DNA of 5,416 nucleotides from Bifidobacteriaceae bacterium (GCA_031261885.1 JAISIU010000023.1:1-5416), one strand, 5' to 3'. Positions 1-5,416 are shown, counted from the first letter of the stretch. Made by a program: numbers and translations. Notes: generated by a model from the letters alone, not told the origin.

Positions 1-1
1 A

Positions 2-28
2 GCGGAGCCTTCTACTTGGAGGCTCCGC
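2..28 (-). promoter_or_regulatory. Stop-containing hairpin, leader copy 1
   Basis: The same 9-base stem is kept without change; the loop differs at two bases and has TAG where the other copy has TAA in the same frame. Here the small frame already ends at TGA 17 bases before the stem. What follows on the minus strand lies outside the window. Confidence 0.5.
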
Positions 29-44
29 GGGCCCGGGGAGGGGC

Positions 45-113
45 TCATGAAGCTTCGGCAAGGTTGAGGCGTCGCGTACCAGCAGGGTGCAAGCAGGACG
101 CCGATGGAGCCAT
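45..113 (-). CDS. Small upstream reading frame in leader copy 1 (22 aa), possible leader peptide
   Basis: This is the counterpart of the small frame in the other leader copy. The ATG at 113 has GGAGGA (127-122) 8 bases upstream. It reads MAPSASC and then the same core LHPAGTRRLNLAEAS, ending at TGA (47-45). Two base changes (TCATGA here, TCCCGA in the other copy) create this earlier stop. If the frame is read on past it, a second stop (TAG) falls in the hairpin loop at the same place as the TAA of the other copy. It lies downstream of the giant gene, so it would serve a gene outside the window, if any. Confidence 0.33.
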   Translation of the reverse strand: MAPSASCLHPAGTRRLNLAEAS

Positions 114-310
114 TCCCAACGTCCTCCGAAGGCGAACAAGGTTGAGCCATAGGTCCCGATTCTCGACATCGTCCGACCGGTGCGGCGGCGTGGCGTTCGC
201 CGACGGCCGACGCCGATCAGTCAGGCTTCCGCTGGGAGTGAAACGGATGCGTACATCAAATGTGGGGCCAGCGACGCGTTCGCCAGGGCCCCCAGACGCC
301 CAAACAAACC

Positions 311-363
311 TTCCGGCCCTGCCGATCACATCCCAACAGGAAATGTGACCAGGAGGGCCGGAA
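311..363 (-). terminator. Nested hairpin downstream of the giant gene, likely terminator
   Basis: A perfect 10-base outer stem (TTCCGGCCCT 311-320 with AGGGCCGGAA 354-363) encloses an inner stem GATCACAT/ATGTGACC (324-331 with 343-350) with an 11-base loop. The single inner mismatch, A325 with C349, becomes a U-G wobble if the minus strand is transcribed. The tail on the minus strand is GGTTTGTTTGGG. It begins 76 bases after the giant gene's TAA, so it is the best candidate for that gene's terminator. The loop sequence differs from the two hairpins near fabI while the stems are kept. Confidence 0.6.
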
Positions 364-439
364 AGTCCAAAGGGTAGGGGGTGGCCTTGTGGTGTTGGTG
401 TGTGCTGTGGGGCCGCCCCCGGTGTTTACTGGCCTGGTG

Positions 440-3400
440 TTATGGGGTGGGGGCGTGGTCGATGACTTTGAGGGCGCCGGGTAGGAAGAGGGACACGCCT
501 TGGTAGGTGGTGTCCTCGGGCCGCTCGATGGTCACGTCGTAGAGGCCCGGGCGGGTCGTGTCCGCCGCCTGGCCGTCCACCGTGTACTTGATGGTGAAGC
601 CCGTCACGTCGGCTGGCACGCCGAGGATCTGGAACCGGGCCTGGCCGGACCCGGCCACGACCGTCTGCTGCGCCTGGGAGACGGGCAGGGGGGTCTTGGC
701 CTCGAAGACGGCTTGGATCGTGTGGTCGGAGCCGACCTGGCTGAGGACCTGGTCGGCCGGCTGGGTCAGGGCGCTGGCCCCGTCGATGCGGTAGCCGGCC
801 AGCCGGTAGCCCGGCTGCGGTGTGGCGGTGAAGGCCTGGGAGCCGCCGTCGGGGACGTAGACCGTGCCGGCCGGCGCGATCACGCCGCCGCCCGTGGCGG
901 TCGCGTCGATCTGGTGCAGGTCGGTGCCGTTGGGACCGGCCACGTAGAGCTGGGCGGCCGATGAGGTGCCCTTGCGGTAGTTGGCATCACCGGAATAGGT
1001 CGCGGCCACCTGGTAGGAGCCGACCTCCAGCGTGCCGGTGCCGAGCGTGACGGCCACGCCCATGCCGCCGGCCAGCGGCTGGGAGATCGGATCACCCTGC
1101 GGCACGGGCTTGCCGGACTGGTCGATGCGGAACAGCTGGAACGACATCGTGCCCGTCGGCAGGGTGGACGGCACGGCGTTGGCCACGGTGGCGGTCGCCT
1201 TGAGCTTGTCGCCCTGGCGGATGTCACGGGTGCCGAACGGCGCCTGGATGCCGACATCGATCTGGGAGGAGACGTTGCCGAGCTGGACCGTGACCGGGTC
1301 GGAGTAGGCGCTGCGGTCCTTGCCGTCCACCAGCTGGGTGGCCAGGCAGCGGTAGCGTGTCAGGTCGTCGAGCGTGACGCGGCGCAGGTCGTAGTTGTGC
1401 TCGTTGGCGCCCTGGATCGGCTTCCACTTGGTGCCGGTCCAGCGCTCCCACTGGAACTCCGTGACCGGTTTGCCACCCACGCCGACCGCGGTGACGCCCA
1501 TCGGCGCGTCCCCGCCCAGCATCGTCGTGACCGCCGCCGCGTTCGCGGTGACGACCGGGACGCCCTCGGCTGCCGGGGTCTGGACCTCGACGGCTGGGGT
1601 GCGGGCGGAGAACTTGCGCTGCGTGACGGTCTCGGCATCGGACTCGGTGCGCAGCGCGAACTGCTGCTTGACGCCCGGGGCCAGGTTGGTGATCGTCATG
1701 AGCGTCTGGCCCGCCGGGACGCGGGCGCCGGCCTGCGGCACCCAGTCCCCATTCACCAGACGCAACAGCTGGTAGGCCGTCGGGGCCGGCGCCCCGGCGG
1801 TGGCCGGCGGCTCCTCCCAGGCGAACGTCGCGCCGTGGGCCGTGACATCCTCGACATGGAAGTCCCGGACCGTCGGAACCGCGGAGGTGACGTTCTTGGT
1901 GGCGTAGGTGATGTACGGCACCGTCGAATCACCGATCTTGACCATTTTCTCCAGCATCATCCAGCTGAAACCGTAGGGCTCCGGGCTCGGGACCTCCGAC
2001 AGCTCGGGGAAAGCATGCACCTTGCCCGTGAACTCCGAACCGTTGAACTGGGTGGTGGCCTTCGCCGTCGCGTCCTCCGAACCAATGACCGCACCGGCCG
2101 AGACACCACCGGCGCCGCCACCGAACTTGAAACTGACCTCCGTGGAGGACTCGGTGGTGTGCTCGTCCTCCGTTTCGATCTTCACTCCCTGGCTCGTGCT
2201 CGACTCGCCCCAACCCGGGGTCTGCCACACACCGTCCCCGCCCCCGCCACGGAACTGGAAATCCTTGGGGTCATAGGCCGCATAGGTGTCCGGGCGGCCC
2301 TGCGTGTGCTTGAGAATGTCGTGGCCGATCTCCGGGAGCCGGTAAGCCCCGCTGAGCTTCTCGTAGCGTTCGATCGACATCGTGGTGCGGATAGGGTCGC
2401 GCGGCACACGATAAATCAACGTGGTCGGCACAACGACCGTGCCGTCGTCGGAGGGCACATAGGCCGTGTAATAGAACGTGTCGCACGGCACCACGATCAA
2501 CACGACCGAGTCCTCCTCCGCGCCGTACTCGGTCGAGAACTCAATCGACTGGCTCTGCTTATACGAATCAGTCACCGAATTCGTGAACTCGGTCTCCGCC
2601 TGCTCCTCGGCGACCGTGATACCGAAGAAACTGAACTCCTCCTCCACCGAGACATACGCACCGACCGTCGAGGTGGCCTTCGTCTCACTCGACGAGCCCG
2701 AACCCCCGAACTGCGTCAACTCCGTCGAACCCAACTTACGGACATGATCAGGGTCAATCCCGTCAACATCCTTAAAATACGGCGGAGCCGCCAACACCGC
2801 GAGGATCGTCGGGTCCGAGTACTGAGCCTCCCACCGATCAAACACAAAAGTCGTCGCATCCGCATCCGTATTCAAGAACGCATGCGCGTTGATGCCGCCC
2901 TTCTGGGACATGCCGAGCTCGGCGGCCGGAGACGGCTCCCACACCTCGAAGGCTCCACCGTTGTAGACGGACGTGCCGGCGGCGGCCACGGGAGCGCCAT
3001 CGTGCTCCGCGTATGAGGCCGCGTCGACGGACTTGATCAGCGTGTTCGAGGGGATCGAGATGACGCGGTCGTGATGGCCCACGCCCCCGGCCGGCGCGCC
3101 CGCGGATGGCACGTCCAAGGTCGAGGCGAAGTCCGTGCCGACCACCATGATCGCGGTGTCGCTACCCGAGACGGGCGCAGCCGCGAGCCGAACGCCCTGG
3201 TTCATCCAGTAGGCGTCGTTCGGGCAGGCCGCTTTGTAAGCGCCGGGGCCGGTGGAGTAGAAGGCATAGTTCTGCTGACCGGACACGTTCCCGATGCTGC
3301 CCAGCTGCTGCCAGGTGTCGGCGTTCGCGCTCGGGGCGCCTATCAGCCGGAGCGAGTATACGGGAATCACGCCGCCGCGTTCGCTGTAGTCCCCGCCGTC

Positions 3401-4519
3401 ACTCCAGTTGTAGCCACCCGTGAACCCGGCCGTGACGAGCCCGTCTTTGTTGGATCCGGGGATATGGTAAGCGGCGATGCCGGCCCGGTTGCCCGCGATC
3501 ACGATCGGGCTGTGGGCGACGTGGCCGGTGCCGTACCACACGTCCAGTCCGCTGTCGCCGCCTCCCGGGATCGGCTGCGGCCGCTTGTACCAGCCGGCGA
3601 CGCAATCATCGGCCCGCCAGGTGGTGTCGTCGTGTGCGAAGGCGAGGTCCTGCTTGCCGTCGCCGTCGAAGTCGCCGGCGGCCAGCGACGTGAACATCGC
3701 CATCGCAAAGCCGCTGTCGACCCGGAGCCCGATGTCGTCCATTGCGACCCAGCTGGTTGGATCCGTCCATCGGAGCGATTTGCCCTTGTCCTTGGCTTGA
3801 TCCTGGCGGTAGACCGCGACGTGCGCGCCGCCGGGGCGGTTCTGCGCGTTGCCGTTGGGGAGAACCACCGCGAGTTCGTCGACGCCGTCACCGTCAACAT
3901 CGATCGGTGTCGCTTCCAGCAAAGTCTCGGCTTGAGGCTGCCACTTCATCGAGAAGGAGGAGGACAGGGTCTGGTAGGCCGTTGTGGTCTGGCCGCCGAG
4001 GCCGGCGGCCGAATTGGCCGGATCGAGGAAGCGGAGTCGAATCTCGTCGCCTTCGACGGTGAGCAGCGCGGTGCCGCCGGTGGGCTGGCCGGGGCGCACG
4101 CGCAGTGGGACCGTCAGCTGGGCGAGCGAGCCGAGGCTACCGATGTTGGTGGTCTGGATCGGGGTGTTGGGCTTCTTGGCGTGGCCGTCCACATAGCCGT
4201 TGCCGCCGCCCTGGAACCAGGCCTGTTCGGTGGCCTCTTGGCCGACGGTCTTCGAGGTGGCGCCGAGCGGGGCGCCGGCCGCCTTGTCCTTGCCCTGGGG
4301 GTTCCACGCGTCGGTGGAGATGCCGAGTGCGTCGAACACATTCGCGCTGCTGGCGGCCGCGTTGCGGCTGCCGTTGTGATGGCTCTTGGCGGCGGCCGGC
4401 AGGGCCAGGCCGGAGAGGGCGGTGAGGGCCAGGCTCGCGGCCGCGAGGGCGGCGGCGAGGGCCGTTCCGGGCCGGCGCTCGTGGCGGCGGGGCCCGAGGA
4501 TTGATGGGGTAGCGATCAT
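440..4519 (-). CDS. Giant secreted protein: FG-GAP/VCBS-type propeller, Ser/Thr/Glu-rich centre, C-terminal Ig-like/FnIII/bacterial-repeat modules (function unknown)
   Basis: This 1359-residue protein is probably exported. The ATG at 4519 is chosen because AAGGAG lies 10 bases upstream and a signal peptide begins at once: Arg-rich residues 11-16, hydrophobic residues 19-43, then PAAA-KS, a likely cleavage site after about residue 44. An ATG at 4738 would add 73 residues but lies in the repeated leader and is rejected. Residues about 150-580 look like an FG-GAP/VCBS beta-propeller, with Ca-binding-like loops DVDGDGVDE (207-215) and DFDGDGKQD (283-291). Residues about 560-875 hold AVLAAPPYF (574-582) and two Ser/Thr/Glu-rich, strand-like stretches (about 609-665 and 771-835) around a hydrophobic, Tyr-rich segment (671-706). 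C-terminal modules follow: FnIII-like (about 883-975), Ig-like (985-1082), Big_3-like with YSGDANY (1085-1195), InlB-B/bacterial-repeat-like (1200-1275) and a last beta-rich module. Only four cysteines occur (306, 432, 679, 1058). I see no LPXTG motif or terminal membrane helix. Codons for residues about 545-670 are poorer in GC than the rest. Domain names come from recognition, not a search. The overall shape suggests a secreted adhesin, lectin-like protein or toxin. Confidence 0.9.
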   Translation of the reverse strand: MIATPSILGPRRHERRPGTALAAALAAASLALTALSGLALPAAAKSHHNGSRNAAASSANVFDALGISTDAWNPQGKDKAAGAPLGATSKTVGQEATEQAWFQGGGNGYVDGHAKKPNTPIQTTNIGSLGSLAQLTVPLRVRPGQPTGGTALLTVEGDEIRLRFLDPANSAAGLGGQTTTAYQTLSSSFSMKWQPQAETLLEATPIDVDGDGVDELAVVLPNGNAQNRPGGAHVAVYRQDQAKDKGKSLRWTDPTSWVAMDDIGLRVDSGFAMAMFTSLAAGDFDGDGKQDLAFAHDDTTWRADDCVAGWYKRPQPIPGGGDSGLDVWYGTGHVAHSPIVIAGNRAGIAAYHIPGSNKDGLVTAGFTGGYNWSDGGDYSERGGVIPVYSLRLIGAPSANADTWQQLGSIGNVSGQQNYAFYSTGPGAYKAACPNDAYWMNQGVRLAAAPVSGSDTAIMVVGTDFASTLDVPSAGAPAGGVGHHDRVISIPSNTLIKSVDAASYAEHDGAPVAAAGTSVYNGGAFEVWEPSPAAELGMSQKGGINAHAFLNTDADATTFVFDRWEAQYSDPTILAVLAAPPYFKDVDGIDPDHVRKLGSTELTQFGGSGSSSETKATSTVGAYVSVEEEFSFFGITVAEEQAETEFTNSVTDSYKQSQSIEFSTEYGAEEDSVVLIVVPCDTFYYTAYVPSDDGTVVVPTTLIYRVPRDPIRTTMSIERYEKLSGAYRLPEIGHDILKHTQGRPDTYAAYDPKDFQFRGGGGDGVWQTPGWGESSTSQGVKIETEDEHTTESSTEVSFKFGGGAGGVSAGAVIGSEDATAKATTQFNGSEFTGKVHAFPELSEVPSPEPYGFSWMMLEKMVKIGDSTVPYITYATKNVTSAVPTVRDFHVEDVTAHGATFAWEEPPATAGAPAPTAYQLLRLVNGDWVPQAGARVPAGQTLMTITNLAPGVKQQFALRTESDAETVTQRKFSARTPAVEVQTPAAEGVPVVTANAAAVTTMLGGDAPMGVTAVGVGGKPVTEFQWERWTGTKWKPIQGANEHNYDLRRVTLDDLTRYRCLATQLVDGKDRSAYSDPVTVQLGNVSSQIDVGIQAPFGTRDIRQGDKLKATATVANAVPSTLPTGTMSFQLFRIDQSGKPVPQGDPISQPLAGGMGVAVTLGTGTLEVGSYQVAATYSGDANYRKGTSSAAQLYVAGPNGTDLHQIDATATGGGVIAPAGTVYVPDGGSQAFTATPQPGYRLAGYRIDGASALTQPADQVLSQVGSDHTIQAVFEAKTPLPVSQAQQTVVAGSGQARFQILGVPADVTGFTIKYTVDGQAADTTRPGLYDVTIERPEDTTYQGVSLFLPGALKVIDHAPTP
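2521..2880. other. GC-poor stretch inside the giant gene
   Basis: A hand count gives about 206 G+C in 360 bases (57%), against 68-75% in two 60-base lines sampled elsewhere in the gene. The stretch encodes residues about 547-666, covering AVLAAPPYF and the first Ser/Thr/Glu-rich segment. Codons here end in T or A more often (GAT, TTT, GGT, CGT, TAT) than in the N- and C-terminal parts. This fits a central domain of different origin or under different constraint. The edges are gradual and set by eye. Confidence 0.6.
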
Positions 4520-4529
4520 CGAAGTGACG

Positions 4530-4535
4530 CTCCTT
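4530..4535 (-). promoter_or_regulatory. Ribosome binding site of the giant secreted-protein gene
   Basis: AAGGAG on the minus strand sits 10 bases before the ATG at 4519. It decides the start: the in-frame ATG further upstream at 4738 has no comparable site at normal spacing and would put a leader-encoded stretch in front of the signal peptide. The TAA of a five-codon frame (ATG at 4551, stop 4536-4534) overlaps this site, but that mini-frame has no ribosome binding site of its own. Confidence 0.8.
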
Positions 4536-4582
4536 ACCGTGTACCGTTCATGGTTGCTTGGCAAGGTGCGCGGCGGATGCGG

Positions 4583-4588
4583 TGTCAA
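4583..4588 (-). promoter_or_regulatory. Possible -35 element (TTGACA) ahead of the giant gene
   Basis: A perfect TTGACA lies on the minus strand directly after the stop-containing hairpin and 63 bases before the start codon. At 17-18 bases downstream there is only CTTGCC/TTGCCA, a poor -10. A promoter here is therefore uncertain; it would give a short untranslated leader that excludes the small upstream frame. The hexamer could also occur by chance. Confidence 0.22.
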
Positions 4589-4589
4589 A

Positions 4590-4616
4590 GCGGAGCCTTT
4601 TACCTGGAGGCTCCGC
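4590..4616 (-). promoter_or_regulatory. Stop-containing hairpin, leader copy 2
   Basis: A perfect 9-base inverted repeat (GCGGAGCCT and AGGCTCCGC) flanks a 9-base loop. On the minus strand the loop carries the stop codon of the small upstream frame, and the hairpin is followed by TTTGACA. The tail has only three T residues, so it is a weak intrinsic terminator at best. A ribosome ending translation there would cover the stem, which is the layout of a translation-dependent attenuator or anti-hairpin switch. No clear alternative pairing partner was found by eye. Confidence 0.5.
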
Positions 4617-4701
4617 GGGCCCGGGGAGGGGCTCGGGAAGCTTCGGCAAGGTTGAGGCGTCGCGTACCAGCAGGGTGCAAGCGGGGCGCCGTTGTAGTCA
4701 T
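4600..4701 (-). CDS. Small upstream reading frame in leader copy 2 (33 aa), possible leader peptide
   Basis: An ATG at 4701 follows a strong ribosome binding site (GGAGGA, 4715-4710, 8 bases away). The frame encodes 33 residues beginning MTTTAPR, then the conserved core LHPAGTRRLNLAEAS, then an Arg/Ala/Pro-rich tail. It stops at TAA (4602-4600), inside the loop of the hairpin 4590-4616, about 80 bases ahead of the giant gene. There is no signal peptide, membrane segment or known domain. The same frame, ribosome binding site and core occur in the other leader copy. Against a real peptide, the 45-base core is identical at all codon positions, which shows conservation of DNA or RNA rather than selection on protein, and the first six codons differ mostly by amino-acid-changing substitutions. 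It might act as a regulatory leader peptide; that is inference. Confidence 0.38.
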   Translation of the reverse strand: MTTTAPRLHPAGTRRLNLAEASRAPPRARGASR

Positions 4702-4870
4702 TCCCAACGTCCTCCGAAGGTGAACAAAGTTGGGCCATAGGTCCCGATTTTCGGCATCGTGCGACCGAAGCGACGGCGTGGCGTTCGCGGACGGCCGATG
4801 CCAGCCGGTCGGGTCTCCGCCCCGAGCGAAACGGGTGCGTGTCTCAAATGCGGGGAAAACAAACTCTTCC

Positions 4871-4915
4871 GGCCCGATTGGTCGCATCCGGGCGCGATAT
4901 GCGACCAGGAGGGCC
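4871..4915 (-). terminator. Second nested hairpin between fabI and the leader, likely terminator
   Basis: The inner 9-base stem TGGTCGCAT/ATGCGACCA (4879-4887 with 4899-4907) has an 11-base loop that differs at one base from that of the hairpin 116 bases upstream. The outer stem is GGCCC/GGGCC (4871-4875 with 4911-4915). The minus-strand tail is GGAAGAGTTTGTTTTCC. One inner base pair is G-C here (4884 with 4902) and A-T in the other two hairpins, a compensatory change. It works as a tandem partner of the first hairpin and forms the outer edge of leader copy 2. Confidence 0.55.
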
Positions 4916-4984
4916 ACCAAGTTCGCGGGGAAAGCGGGGAACCCGAGGTAACCACCCGGCATCGGACTCCCCCAAACAGACTTC

Positions 4985-5033
4985 CCGGCCCGTTCGGTCA
5001 CATCTGGGCGCGATATGTGACCATTTGGGCCGG
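4985..5033 (-). terminator. Nested hairpin just after fabI, likely transcription terminator
   Basis: The outer stem CCGGCCC/GGGCCGG (4985-4991 with 5027-5033) and inner stem GGTCACAT/ATGTGACC (4996-5003 with 5015-5022) enclose an 11-base loop. On the minus strand the structure is followed by GAAGTCTGTTTGG, a modest T-rich tail. It begins 43 bases past the fabI stop codon, where a terminator is expected. The T-run is interrupted, so termination may be partial. The TCACAT/ATGTGA dyad could also be an operator, though its half-sites are inverted relative to a CRP site. Confidence 0.55.
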
Positions 5034-5075
5034 TAATTCGGAAGGTTCGGGGAGCTGAGGGACGCGGGACTGGTG

Positions 5076-5416
5076 TCAGCAGCCCACGGCGTGGAAACCG
5101 CCGTCCACGTGGACGATCTCGCCCGTGGTGGCCGGGAACCAATCCGAGGTCAGGGCCAGCACGGCCCGGGCCGGCGGCACCGGGTCCCCCGAGTCCCAGC
5201 CGAGCGGCGCGCGGGACGGCCACTGGCCCTCCATGTCGGAGAAGCCCGGGATCGATTTCGCGGCCGTCGTCTTCACGGGCCCGGCGGAGACGAGATTGAC
5301 CCGCACGCCCTTGGGCCCGAGGTCGCGCGCCAGGTAGCGGGCCGTCGCCTCGAGGGCGGCCTTGGCCACGCCCATCCAGTCGTACACCGGCCAGGCCAGC
5401 GAGCCGTCGAACGTCA
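5076..5416 (-). CDS. fabI: Enoyl-[acyl-carrier-protein] reductase (NADH), FabI/InhA type, C-terminal part only
   Basis: This is the C-terminal 112 residues of an NADH-dependent enoyl-ACP reductase, the cytoplasmic enzyme that reduces the trans-2-enoyl-ACP double bond in the last step of each fatty-acid elongation cycle. The N-terminal dinucleotide-binding half (roughly 145-150 residues in the usual 255-270) lies beyond the window edge, so no start is given; the GTG at 5387 is an internal valine. The visible part contains YDWMGVAK, the Tyr-X6-Lys active-site pair (Tyr codon 5384-5382, Lys 5363-5361) that aligns with Tyr158 and Lys165 of mycobacterial InhA. It then has SAGPVKT, matching the AGPIRT segment of InhA near the cofactor and substrate, the RAPLGWD segment, and the family C-terminus around SDWFPATTGEIVHVDGGFH. 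It ends in TGA at 5078-5076. No frameshift or missing catalytic residue is seen. A generic short-chain dehydrogenase is the alternative, but the Tyr-Asp-Trp-Met context and the C-terminus favour FabI/InhA strongly. Confidence 0.93.
   Translation of the reverse strand, partial: TFDGSLAWPVYDWMGVAKAALEATARYLARDLGPKGVRVNLVSAGPVKTTAAKSIPGFSDMEGQWPSRAPLGWDSGDPVPPARAVLALTSDWFPATTGEIVHVDGGFHAVGC

Larger units (their letters stand above)
1..365 (-). repeat. Leader block, copy 1, at the left window edge
   Basis: This is the diverged direct-repeat partner of the block upstream of the giant gene, in the same orientation. It begins about 75 bases beyond the giant gene's stop codon and runs to the window edge. 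By analogy with the other copy, a minus-strand gene would be expected to start about 70 bases outside the window. It carries the same three parts: terminator-like hairpin (311-363), small frame with ribosome binding site (113-45), and stop-containing hairpin (2-28). An insertion of about 35 bases near 268-302 is absent from the other copy. Confidence 0.9.
4589..4925 (-). repeat. Leader block, copy 2, upstream of the giant gene
   Basis: Bases 4589-4855 align without gaps to bases 1-267, at a constant offset of 4588. I count about 36 differences by hand (about 86% identity), most of them transitions. After that, copy 1 has about 35 extra bases, and similarity resumes at the terminator-like hairpin (4871-4915 here, 311-363 there). 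The best-kept parts are the stop-containing hairpin, the middle of the small frame, the stretch carrying its ribosome binding site, and TGGCGTTCGC near 4779. The right boundary is approximate, and the left end cannot be set because copy 1 is cut by the window. The block sits 70 bases from the start codon of the giant gene. I do not recognise a known riboswitch or insertion sequence in it. Confidence 0.9.

Noticed and set aside
366..439. G/T-rich spacer after the giant gene
   Set aside because: It contains only a weak 4-bp GGGG/CCCC pairing; I see no gene, repeat or convincing structure.
1397..3016. Long plus-strand open frame (539 codons) opposite the giant gene
   Set aside because: It is antisense to a gene with clear signal peptide, domains and codon pattern. 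Its product is Arg/Gly/Leu-rich with no domain, typical of a mirror frame in high-GC DNA.
3071..4504. Long plus-strand open frame (477 codons) opposite the N-terminal half of the giant gene
   Set aside because: Same reason: low-complexity Val/Ala/Gly/Arg product, no ribosome binding site of note, and fully antisense to a well-supported gene.
4534..4551. Five-codon frame (ATG at 4551) ending in the ribosome binding site of the giant gene
   Set aside because: It has no ribosome binding site of its own, and a frame this short is expected by chance. A coupling role cannot be excluded but is unsupported.
4520..4738. 73-residue N-terminal extension of the giant protein from an ATG at 4738
   Set aside because: It would place a leader-encoded, Pro-rich stretch before a clear signal peptide and has no suitable ribosome binding site, whereas the ATG at 4519 has AAGGAG at 10 bases.
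4996..5022. GGTCACAT-N11-ATGTGACC as a CRP/FNR-type operator
   Set aside because: CRP sites read TGTGA-N6-TCACA; here the half-sites are reversed and further apart. The nested outer stem and T-rich tail fit a hairpin better.
4600..5223. 207-codon minus-strand frame covering the leader and overlapping fabI, and its 94-codon counterpart at 45-329
   Set aside because: The upper part overlaps fabI in another frame. The similarity between the two products comes from the DNA repeat, with amino-acid-changing differences and no codon-position bias. Only the short terminal frames with a ribosome binding site are kept as possible.
1..5416. tRNA, rRNA, CRISPR array, insertion sequence or integrase
   Set aside because: None is visible: no cloverleaf-like segments, no regularly spaced short repeats and no transposase-like frame. 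The only repeats are the leader blocks and the three hairpins.

Overview
This window looks like chromosomal DNA of a high-GC Gram-positive actinobacterium. GC is about 68-75% in the stretches I hand-counted outside one dip, and the right edge carries the C-terminal part of an InhA/FabI-type enoyl-ACP reductase of actinobacterial character. Every gene I accept reads on the minus strand, so the biological order runs from the right end of the window to the left.

Layout in transcription order. (1) 5416-5076: the last 112 codons of a FabI/InhA-like reductase, cut by the window edge. (2) 5075-4520: a 556-base gene-free stretch. It holds two nested hairpins with T-rich minus-strand tails, a structured leader with a small open reading frame behind a good ribosome binding site, a hairpin that contains that frame's stop codon, and the ribosome binding site of the next gene. 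(3) 4519-440: one very large gene for a 1359-residue secreted protein. It has a signal peptide, an FG-GAP/VCBS-type propeller region, an unusual Ser/Thr/Glu-rich centre of lower GC, and a C-terminal chain of Ig-like, fibronectin-III-like and bacterial-repeat-like modules with no visible wall anchor. (4) 439-366: a short spacer. (5) 365-1: a second, diverged copy of the leader block seen upstream of the big gene, again with the terminator-like hairpin, the small frame and the stop-containing hairpin.

The most informative point is that copies of the same leader block (about 86% identical over 267 ungapped bases by hand count) lie on both sides of the giant gene, in the same orientation. The copy at the left edge is placed as if it were the leader of another minus-strand gene just outside the window. 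I infer either a tandem array of large secreted proteins that share a leader, or a cassette bounded by direct repeats. Base changes between copies keep pairing in several stems, and two one-sided changes keep pairing only as G-U wobbles on the minus strand. This suggests the block works as minus-strand RNA. Function of the giant protein, and any attenuation by the leader, remain inference.
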